Shown here one piece after another: positions 45,719 to 55,100 of a DNA stretch of 64,000 bases. The translations under genes were made by a program, and so were the position numbers. Source of the stretch: an uncultured Maribacter sp. (GTDB taxonomy: Bacteria; Bacteroidota; Bacteroidia; Flavobacteriales; Flavobacteriaceae); assembly GCA_947504045.1 (NCBI GenBank), contig CANNFY010000002.1, positions 558,001 to 622,000 of the forward strand, written 5' to 3'. The notes beneath the pieces were generated by a model. The model worked only from the letters and a program-made list of their open reading frames with translations. It was not told the DNA's origin and searched no databases. The number at the start of each line of letters is the position of its first letter. Within the stretch, counting starts at the first letter, position 1.

Positions 45719-46414
45719 ATGAAAAAAAATATTGTTATTCTTACTGGAGCTGGTATAAGTGCAGAAAGTGGCATAAAAACTTTTAGAGATGCAGATGGCT
45801 TATGGGAAGGTCATGATATTATGGAGGTAGCAACACCTCAAGGTTTTTATAAAAATCCAGAATTGGTTTTAGAATTTTATAACCAAAGAAGGCGACAATT
45901 ATTAACTGTAAAACCAAATTCTGCACATTATGCTTTAGCTTCTTTACAAGATTACTACAATGTTCACATTATAACTCAAAATGTAGACAACCTACACGAA
46001 TCTTCTGGAAACAAACAAGTTACGCATTTACATGGCGAGCTATTAAAGGCAAGAAGTACCGTTGATGAGAGATTAGTTTACCCAATTGAAAAAGATATTT
46101 TATTAGGAGATTTATGTGAAAAAAAAACGCAATTAAGACCACATATTGTATGGTTTGGAGAAGATGTTCCGTTAATGGATAAAGCTATTAACATTACTAA
46201 AAATGCAGACATATTACTTATAATAGGAACATCTATGCAAGTTTATCCTGCTGCAGGTTTAATAGACTATGCTCCTAATAATATTCCTATTTATTTTATA
46301 GATCCAAATCCTAAAGTAAATAAAAACGATTATAATAATTTAACTATACTATCCGAATCTGCAACAAAAGGGGTTCCTAAGGTTGTAAAGCATTTAATTG
46401 GTATAGCGCTCTAG
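45719..46414 (+). CDS. Sirtuin-type NAD-dependent protein deacylase lacking zinc cysteines
   Basis: The 231-residue protein has the Sir2 core: GAGISAESGIKTFRDADGLW, TQNVDNLHE with the catalytic region, HLHGEL (catalytic His), and PHIVWFGED, IGTSMQVYPAAGL. It is most like CobB/SIRT5, which remove acetyl or acidic acyl groups from lysines. The two Cys-x2-Cys pairs that hold the structural zinc are absent: the region after HGELLKAR has only one Cys. I believe flavobacterial relatives share this, so it is probably functional. Its last 38 bases overlap the convergent haem-binding gene. Confidence 0.9.
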   Translation: MKKNIVILTGAGISAESGIKTFRDADGLWEGHDIMEVATPQGFYKNPELVLEFYNQRRRQLLTVKPNSAHYALASLQDYYNVHIITQNVDNLHESSGNKQVTHLHGELLKARSTVDERLVYPIEKDILLGDLCEKKTQLRPHIVWFGEDVPLMDKAINITKNADILLIIGTSMQVYPAAGLIDYAPNNIPIYFIDPNPKVNKNDYNNLTILSESATKGVPKVVKHLIGIAL

Positions 46415-46850
46415 ATCGTTGCGCCCACTCTTTAACCATATTTTTTTGTTCATTAGTCAATACAGCTTCTTTATGAGTCCAAGTATATTCTTTTAAAGGC
46501 ATTTGGGCATTTTCTACAGTCTCTACTATCTCTTCTAATTTGTGTGCTTTTTTCTTATCGGAATATTGGTTCCAATTCGAAAAATTTAAATGCTTTTTTC
46601 CATCATTAATATGGCTATCCATCCAAAAAGAAATAGGCGCCACATTAATATACCATGGGTAATTAGTGTTATTGCTATGGCAATCATAACAACTTTGCTC
46701 TAATAATTCTTTTACATAAGTTGGCGGATTGGTTTCTGCTATAAATGTTTTTGTGTGATTTCCATAAGACTTATTCTGTTCTGGTCTAAAAAACTGGATG
46801 GCAACAAAAGCAACCAGTAGGATAATTGCTAATTTTTTTAGTATTTTCAT
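46377..46850 (-). CDS. Haem-binding domain protein (c-type CxxCH motif)
   Basis: The 157-residue protein has an N-terminal membrane anchor or signal (about residues 3-20) and a single haem-attachment motif CYDCH in SCYDCHSNNTNYPWYINVAPISFW, the signature of the Bacteroidota haem-binding domain family. Two Met and several His residues could give the sixth ligand. It is likely an envelope electron-transfer or sensing protein of unknown partner. The frame opens at 46862; ATG 46850 is preferred since the signal begins there. Confidence 0.88.
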   Translation of the reverse strand: MKILKKLAIILLVAFVAIQFFRPEQNKSYGNHTKTFIAETNPPTYVKELLEQSCYDCHSNNTNYPWYINVAPISFWMDSHINDGKKHLNFSNWNQYSDKKKAHKLEEIVETVENAQMPLKEYTWTHKEAVLTNEQKNMVKEWAQRSRALYQLNALQP

Positions 46851-46887
46851 TTGGGGAAACAAATTTTCCTAAAATTACATTTTTTTT

Positions 46888-47448
46888 ATGAATAAAAAAG
46901 CACTTCTAAATTCTTTAGATTATGTAAATCATTCTCGAGACAAACGACAAGAAATGTCAACTTTAATACTTAACAATCCTTCTTTAATAAAACCATTACT
47001 TTCTATAGCTTTTACAGTAGACAACCCTATATCATCTAGAGCTTGTTGGGTTTTAGAGTTTACTGCAAAAGAAAAATTAGAATATATTTTTCCTTATTTA
47101 GATACTTTTACCTCTAATCTACATAAAGTACACTTACACCCTTCTGTACGCCCTATGGCAAAAATTTGTGAATACATAACAAAAAGCTACTTTCAGAAAA
47201 AAGACAAAAAATGCATTAAGAGTCTATCTGACAAACACTTAAAAGCAATAACTACAAACTGTTTTGATTGGTTAATTGGAGACCACAAAGTAGCCGCACA
47301 AGCGTATTCTATGACATCTTTACTGTTATTAGGAAGAAAATATGATTGGATTTATCCAGAACTACGTTTAATTCTTAAACAAAACTATGCAAATGGCAGT
47401 GCAGCGTATAAAGCAAGAGCTAGAATTACACTTGCTAAAATAAAATAG
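46888..47448 (+). CDS. HEAT-repeat-like protein upstream of purB
   Basis: The 186-residue protein has no signal or catalytic motif. Its helical repeats (NPSLIKPLLSIAF, SSRACWVLEFTAKEKLEYIFPYL, and the C-terminal AYKARARITLAKIK) look like HEAT/ARM-type repeats. I know such proteins upstream of purB in Flavobacteria, sometimes mislabelled adenylosuccinate lyase because of that position. The function is unknown; a scaffold role is a guess. Confidence 0.75.
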   Translation: MNKKALLNSLDYVNHSRDKRQEMSTLILNNPSLIKPLLSIAFTVDNPISSRACWVLEFTAKEKLEYIFPYLDTFTSNLHKVHLHPSVRPMAKICEYITKSYFQKKDKKCIKSLSDKHLKAITTNCFDWLIGDHKVAAQAYSMTSLLLLGRKYDWIYPELRLILKQNYANGSAAYKARARITLAKIK

Positions 47449-47524
47449 CTTTTCTTATCACAGAAACCTATAAATACAATACAGATTAAACTTTTATAGA
47501 CTTTTAAACTCTACAACTTATAAG

Positions 47525-47532
47525 TATATTTG
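47525..47532 (+). promoter_or_regulatory. -7 promoter element (TATATTTG) of purB
   Basis: An exact TAnnTTTG match lies 34 bases before the purB ATG. Confidence 0.55.
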
Positions 47533-47565
47533 CCGCTTGTAAATTATTAATAAACCCTTAAGCAA

Positions 47566-48909
47566 ATGTCACTTACGCAATTAAATGCAATTTCTCCTAT
47601 AGACGGCCGATATAGTAGTAAAACCAATTCTTTATCTCCTTATTTTTCTGAAGAAGCTCTAATAAAATACAGAGTTAGAGTAGAAATTGAGTATTTTATT
47701 GCTTTGTGTGAAATACCATTACCGCAATTAGCAAATTTTGATTCTTCTAAGTTTAGTGCATTAAGAGATATTTATTTAAATTTTGATGCCAAAGATGCTC
47801 AAGAAATAAAAGACATTGAAAAAGTTACTAACCACGATGTAAAAGCGGTTGAATATTTTATAAAAAAAGCATTTGACAAATTAGGACTAGGTGCCGATAA
47901 AGAATTTATACATTTTGGGTTAACTTCTCAAGATATAAACAATACAGCAATTCCGCTTTCTATTAAAGAGGCGATGAATGAGGTTTATGTTCCACAATAC
48001 CTAGAGGTAGTTGCAAAATTAGAAGAATTGGTAAAAGAATGGGATGCTATTCCTTTACTAGCAAGAACACATGGGCAACCAGCTTCTCCTACCAGATTAG
48101 GAAAAGAAATTAACGTTTTTGTTACCCGTTTAAAAGAACAATTTAATTTATTAAATGATATACCTAGCGCAGCAAAATTTGGTGGTGCAACAGGAAATTA
48201 TAATGCACACTTAGTTGCATACCCAAATACAGATTGGAAAACTTTTGGTGAAAATTTTGTACAAAACAAACTAGGATTACACCACTCTTTTCCTACTACC
48301 CAAATTGAGCACTATGATCATATGGCTGCTTTATTTGATACTTTAAAAAGAATAAACACCATTATTTTAGATTTAGATAGAGATTTCTGGACATATGTGT
48401 CTATGGATTACTTTAAACAAAAAATTAAAAAAGGTGAAGTTGGTTCTTCTGCTATGCCACATAAAGTAAACCCTATAGATTTTGAAAACTCTGAAGGAAA
48501 CTTAGGTATTGCAAATGCAATTTTTGAGCACCTTTCTGCAAAATTACCTGTTTCCAGATTACAAAGAGATTTAACAGACAGTACGGTTTTAAGAAATGTT
48601 GGTGTACCTTTTGCTCATACCTTAATTGCTTTTCAATCTACCTTAAAGGGTTTAAATAAATTACTTTTAAATAAAGAAAAGTTTGAGCAAGATTTAGAAA
48701 ACAATTGGGCTGTGGTTGCAGAAGCTATTCAAACTATTTTAAGAAGAGAAGCATATCCTAACCCATATGAAGCTTTAAAAGGTTTAACTAGAACCAACGA
48801 AAAAATAACTAAAGACTCTATGGCAAACTTTATAGATTCTTTAGAAGTTTCCGATGCTATTAAAACAGAATTAAAAGCTATTACTCCAAGTAACTATACT
48901 GGAATTTAA
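47566..48909 (+). CDS. purB: Adenylosuccinate lyase
   Basis: PurB cleaves SAICAR and adenylosuccinate, releasing fumarate, in two steps of purine synthesis. The 447-residue protein shows ISPIDGRYSSKT, THGQPASPTRLGKE (catalytic His), TSQDINNTA, and the flexible signature loop GSSAMPHKVNPIDFENSEGN with its catalytic Ser. The length fits the E. coli-type enzyme. It has its own promoter and is followed after two bases by a small membrane protein gene. Confidence 0.97.
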   Translation: MSLTQLNAISPIDGRYSSKTNSLSPYFSEEALIKYRVRVEIEYFIALCEIPLPQLANFDSSKFSALRDIYLNFDAKDAQEIKDIEKVTNHDVKAVEYFIKKAFDKLGLGADKEFIHFGLTSQDINNTAIPLSIKEAMNEVYVPQYLEVVAKLEELVKEWDAIPLLARTHGQPASPTRLGKEINVFVTRLKEQFNLLNDIPSAAKFGGATGNYNAHLVAYPNTDWKTFGENFVQNKLGLHHSFPTTQIEHYDHMAALFDTLKRINTIILDLDRDFWTYVSMDYFKQKIKKGEVGSSAMPHKVNPIDFENSEGNLGIANAIFEHLSAKLPVSRLQRDLTDSTVLRNVGVPFAHTLIAFQSTLKGLNKLLLNKEKFEQDLENNWAVVAEAIQTILRREAYPNPYEALKGLTRTNEKITKDSMANFIDSLEVSDAIKTELKAITPSNYTGI

Positions 48910-48911
48910 AA

Positions 48912-49094
48912 ATGAAAGCTGGGCATTATTTAATAATAATTGCTTTAGTATTTTATTTTATAGGGCGTACTATAAAAATTTTACATTGGGTATTCCTTAA
49001 TTTTATTACAGGAAGTTTATTAATGAATGCTGCCTATTGTATATTTTTTTTAGCAGTAATTGTTTTAATTCTTGATACAAAAAAGAAAAATTAA
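48912..49094 (+). CDS. Small two-span membrane protein after purB
   Basis: This 60-residue protein has two hydrophobic segments (about residues 5-17 and 27-54) separated by RTIKILHWVF, and a lysine-rich tail. I do not recognise a family. The KILHW segment faintly resembles the N-terminus of gliding protein GldL, which is not enough to assign it. It starts two bases after purB and ends at a strong terminator, so it is the last gene of the purB transcript. Confidence 0.7.
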   Translation: MKAGHYLIIIALVFYFIGRTIKILHWVFLNFITGSLLMNAAYCIFFLAVIVLILDTKKKN

Positions 49095-49127
49095 AAAGCC
49101 CCATCAAAATTTTTGATGGGGCTTTTT
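49093..49127. terminator. Bidirectional terminator between purB operon and giant nuclease gene
   Basis: A perfect stem of about 17 bp (49093-49109 with 49111-49127) includes a GCCCCATC core and has A and T tracts at the outer ends on both strands, fitting the two convergent genes. Confidence 0.85.
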
Positions 49128-49147
49128 TATAAATAAAATACTAGTTA

Positions 49148-52100
49148 TTAATTAACTACTAATTGTTCTTGATAAACAGTACCATTTACATCTCTAGTAA
49201 ATAAAATATAAACACCTGTTTGTACACTACCTAAATTAAGTATATACGATTGTCCTTCTTTTACATTAACCGGATTAAATGTTTTTACTTGTTTTCCATT
49301 AAAATCTAAAAGAACAATTTCTTCTAACTCAACTAAAGATGTATAGTTAGCTGTTAATTTATCTATAACTGGGTTTGGATAAACACGCATTGTAACAGAA
49401 TTAAAATCTGACATGCTAATAGATAATGATGTTGATGTAATTGTATTTATTACACTAAAATCTACAACCAAGCTATCCCCTTCTTCTCCCTCTAAATATT
49501 TTTCGGAATAAGGTTTTGATGTTAAAGTATACTCTCCTACCGGAAAATAAGACCCCAAATAATTATTACTATCTACATCTCCAAAAAGTGCAAAAGGCAA
49601 AAAGCTTTCTGTGTGGTTTATAGTTCTTGGCCCATTTAAATTCATTAACACACTATTAGTATCTTCAGAAGTTTCTACTCTAATAGTTAAATTAGTAGTT
49701 GGCAAATTTGCTAAATTTATTTCCATACCATTAGTAATAGTAAATAAGTCGGTATTAGAATCTGCATCTACTAAAATATAATTAATTACTGTAACATTCA
49801 ACTCTGGTGTTGTATCTATAATACTAAAGTTTACAGATAAACCAATTCCTTCTTCTCCGCTTAAAAACATTTCGGAATAGGATTCTGAATTAAGAGTATA
49901 CTCTCCTACCGAAAACTGCGAGCCTACATAATTACCATTATCATCTCCAAAAAGAGCATATGGTAAAAAGCTTTCTATTCTAGTTACAGTTGAAGCTCCA
50001 GTAAGCTCCATAAGCACACTTTTAGTATCTTCAGAAGTTTCTGCTCTTATAGTTAAATTTGTAGTTGGCAAACTCTCTATATTTATCTGCATACCATCTG
50101 TTATAGAAAATAAATCTGTGTTAGTATCCGCATTTACTAAAATATAGTTAGTAACCTCAACATTTAACTGTGGTGCAGAATCTATTATTTTAAAATTTAC
50201 AGATAAACTAGCTCCTTCTTCTCCTTCTAAATACTTTTCTGAAAAAGAGTTAGAATGTATAGTATAATCCCCTTCTGTAAAGTTTTCACCAACATAATTA
50301 TTTTCAAAATCTCCTAAAAGAGCATATGGTAAAAAACTTTCTGTTCTAGTTACATTTAATGCTCCTGTTAATTCTAATAATACACTATTGGTATACGCAG
50401 TAGTTTCTGCTCTAATATTAAAATTAGAAGTAGGTAAACTAGCAAGGTCTATTTCTAAACCATCCGTAATTTCTAATATATCTAAGTTTGTATCTGCATC
50501 TACAAGAATAAATTTATTTACAGCAACAGTTTCTAAATCTGTTAATTGAAAACGTGCAGAAACAGGAAAGTGATCCGAAGCTGTTATAGAGTAATCATTA
50601 TCATAATACTCGTAATGTACACGAACAGATTGTTCTATGTAATTAACTGCCAACTCATTTGTTACAGTTATATGATCTATCATGTTTTCGGTAAACACAT
50701 ACGACCTAAAATCATTATTACTAAGTGATTCAGAAACAATAAAATAATTTTCTGTATCTAAAACATAACTTTCAAAACTAGAAGTAGTTGTTGGAATATC
50801 TGCTACAGTTTCATCTACATCATCATTATAATCTCCTAATAAAATAAGTTTTGAAGTTCCATAGTGTGTATCTAAAGTATCTTTTAATACCTCAACATCA
50901 TACTTACGCATATTATACCTTTCTTCTGCATCTGTACCGCTATTTGCTCTTGCATGTAATGCTACTACATTAATTTGTTCTGTTACTCCTTCAATTGTAA
51001 CATCTGCAGTTATTAAAAAAGGCAATCTTCCGCTTGCATAAAAACGACTAGTTTCACTTGGATAGTTTATTAAAGCAGAATCGTCTCCTCCATTATAAAG
51101 TGGATGAATAGATTCTAATAAAACTTTAGTATCTACAATATTTACCGTTTGTGTGTTATAAATAAAACCAACTTTTTGTTTTACCCCATCTCCTGACGGG
51201 TATGATACTGCTGGAGAAAGAACATAATCGTACCCAGGTAATTCGCTAACCATTTGTGCAAACAATACATCATCTGAAATTTCTTGAACTGCATAAATAT
51301 CTGCATCTATACTACTAATTATAGTTTTTACACTATCTTTTTGAATAGCATCTGACATTACATTACCTGCTGCAGGAGAGTTAGATTCATCTCCAAACCA
51401 CTCAATATTCCAAGTAGCAACATCTAACGTTTTATTTTTAGAGATTACAATTGGTGTTGACGGTGCAATATATTCTTCTGCACATGGCAAATCTACTTTT
51501 GATCTTGGTAATAACTGATACGTTGTATAAAAACGACCCACAACACCTACTATTTCTGAACAGTTTTCTGGCTGACCTAAACCAACTATTTCTTCAACAT
51601 CATTATCTATACGTAATTCTCCTATTCCGGAAGTATCTGTTAAGGCATAGTTAGAGTTTCCAAAAAGAATATCTCCTGGTTTAGGAAAACTAGGGTTTAC
51701 TATGCGTACTAATTCTCCTGGGTAATTACCCATTTCACTTAGCGTAATAGTTTTAGGAGTTATTTGTGAATTTGGTAGGCCATTATTTTCTACATTAGTT
51801 ACAGTACTAATTTGAACTTGCTCATTAAAAGAACTTCTAGTTCCTGTTACTGTAATTGAATCTCCTACCATAAAAACGTCGTCTCCATGAACCAGTTCAT
51901 CAAAAATAGCTATTGCTCCTGTTGAATCTTGTATATATGCAGATCCTGAAAATTCGTCTGCAACAGTTAACACTCCATTTATTGTTACTATTTCACCTTC
52001 TGCAGTATTCCTTGCCTCTAATATTGATATTGCATCTGGAGCAGTAGCTGTTGCGCCATTTTCGGTACCTGGTGTTGGTATTGCTTGTAAATATAATACC

Positions 52101-55100
52101 GTACTTCTAACTCCTCCTTCTCCATTTGGTATACGTTGTAAAGAATGACCATCTTTATTACCTAATTCGTCTTCATTTAGTTGAATTTCTCCTGCGTTTA
52201 ACAAAACTAACAACCCTTCATCATCATTATCATTTGTATCATATACAACTGCATCAACAATATTATCTACTACTACTAAAGAGCCATTTGGAAAACTAGT
52301 TGAATCGCCTACATACAAGGCTACTGCATCTGCTCCATTTTGTATACCATTACTTGCTATTACAATAGATACGTTTGGCACATCTACATTTCCTACTACA
52401 AAGTACCCTTCTTCATTTGTGGTATAACCATCTAAATCATACGCTGCATAACTTTGATCATTAGAACCATTATAAAACACTAATACAAAATTATCTAAAG
52501 GAGTGTTTCCTGCTCCCCCATCATATAACTCTACAAATTCTAACGTATCTGTTCCTGCAGTATCTGCATCTAACTCGTTTATTACTAAAGTTATTGGCTC
52601 TGCTATATTTGTATTAGCTGTACCTGGTGTTGGTATTGCTTGCACATAAGTATTTGTACTTAATGCGTTTCCTGAACCATTTGTATAACGTTGTAAAGAG
52701 TGTTCGTCTTTATTACCTAATTCGTCTTCATTTAATTGCTGTTCGCCTTCGTTTAACAATAGCAATAATTCTGCATCGTCACTATCATTTGTATCGTATA
52801 CAATTGCATCTACAATATTTTCTGTTACTACAGCGGAACCATTAGGAAAATCTGTTCCTTCTCCACTATACAAAGCAACAGCATCTGCTCCGTTTTGCAA
52901 GCCATTACTTGCTATTACAATAGATACATTTGGTACGTCTACATTTCCTACTACAAAATACCCTTCTTCATTTGTGGTATAGCCATCTAAATCATACGCT
53001 GCATAACTTTGATCATTAGAACCGTTATAAAAGACTAATACAAAATTATCTAAAGAGGTATTTCCTACTCCACCATCATATAACTCTACAAACTCTAACG
53101 TATCCGTTCCTGCAGTATCTGCATCTACCTCGTTAATTATTATTGAGGCTGTTGTTGGTGGTACAACTACTGCTTCTCCATTTTCTGCTCCTGGTGTTGG
53201 CTCTTGTTGTATATAGGTTGCTGTATTTCTTGCTCCTCCTTCTCCATTTGTAATTCGTTGAGAGGAATGGTTGTCTTTATCTCCTGCTCCATCCTCATTA
53301 ACTTGCATTTCACCTTCATTTAATAACACTAGCAACTCTTCATCATCGCTATCATTTGTATCATAAACAAACGCATCTACAATATTTTCTGTTACTACAG
53401 CAGAACCATTAGGAAAGTCTGTTTCTTCTCCATTATACAAAGCAACAGCATCTGCTCCGTTTTGCAAGCCATTACTTGCTATTACAATAGATACATTTGG
53501 TACATCTACATTTCCTATTACAAAATACCCTTCCTCATTTGTAGTATACCCATCTAAATCATATGCAGCATAGCTTAGATTATTAGAACCATTATAAAAG
53601 ACTAAAACCAAATTATCTAAAGAGGTATTTCCAACGCCACCATCATATAACTCCACAAATTCTAACGTATCCGTTCCTGCAGTATCTGCATCTACCTCGT
53701 TAATTAATATTGAACCAGTTGTTGGCCCAGTTATTAATGCTCCTTGTAAAGCTACATCATCAAAACCAGCATAATCACTTCCGCCATTTTGTTTTACAAA
53801 TAGAGTTAACCCTACTTTTGACACTGTATTAGGTATTGCTGCTGTTATTTGCTCCCAACCTGTTGTACTGTACGTATTTTCTATTGTTATTAATTCTACA
53901 CCTTGTGATATATTATCATGAAAAACCTCATAGCTAATACTATCTCCGTTTGATACGTCATAACCAACAACGTTAATTGCAAAAGATAAGTTTACATCCT
54001 CATAAGCTGATATGTCTACACTATCAAAAGTTATTGTTCCGCCATCTGATGTTCCGCAATTACCTTCTAAATCTCTTATTCCAAAAAAGTTTACATCTGT
54101 ATTTGCTGTACTTATAGAGCCTACATTAGAAACAACATCCCAAACATCGTTACCTCCATCATTACAATTAACTGGTGATAAAGTATAATTCCAATTGTCT
54201 GAGGACGAATTTTCATAGCCTTGAAAAACTATATATTCGCCTGTTATTGGAGTGCCTATTGTACCTTCTAATGTTGTAACAGAAACTGAATTACTATTAT
54301 CAGATGTATTACTGGCTGCATCTATTGCTTTTACACTAAATACATATTCTGTATTGGCAGTTAAACCAGTAACAGTGTACGATGTTCCACTAACAGACCC
54401 AATTAATACCTCTGCGTTAAAAACCTGATAACCTGTTACTCCTACATTATCTGTTGCAGCATTCCAGCTTAAAAAAGTTTCTGTTTCTGTTGTATTAGAG
54501 GCTACTAAATTTAAAGGTATTGTTGGCGACTCTGTATCTGTATTGGTAGTATTAAACCTATCTTCTGCTTGTGGTCCTCCCCATATTAAAGTTGCAAAAG
54601 CAGGATTATCTATAAAAGGATTTCTATTACCCTGTATTCCTTCTAATAACACATTCCTATTTATTTCTACTTGTGAAACGGGGTCTTCTACATTCCATTC
54701 TAAAAAAATATCTGGAATTTCTGAGTGGTATGTTGTTGGTCCTGTTCCTACTGCTGTAGGTAAACATTGGCTACCGTAACGTACATACATATATAGCATC
54801 ATTCTTGCAATATCTCCTTTAAATTCATCTCCAGGATACCAAGAATTACCTCCTATTAAGCCTGAGCTACCTGAGCCATCTGCAAATGGATGATTGTTTC
54901 GTAAAGAATTATATTGTACATCTGAAGCTCTTAAATGATGGGCATCAGACCCTGGACCTGTACTTCCTAAATTTGGATTACCTAAAGATCTTGGGTAAGT
55001 ATGCTCTCTATTCCAATCTCCAACATTACCTCCGTTATTATCTACACCTCTAGTTCTATCATTTGTTATTTCTGTATCATCATCATTATATCCATATATT

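Noticed and set aside
45719-46414. Sirtuin as a pseudogene because of missing zinc cysteines
   Set aside because: The frame is intact and all catalytic motifs are present; I recall the same loss in flavobacterial relatives.
52030-53712. Regular repeats that could be read as a CRISPR array or mobile repeat
   Set aside because: The period is about 560 bases, all in frame inside one coding sequence, and each unit encodes the same domain. There are no short spacers or repeats of CRISPR size.
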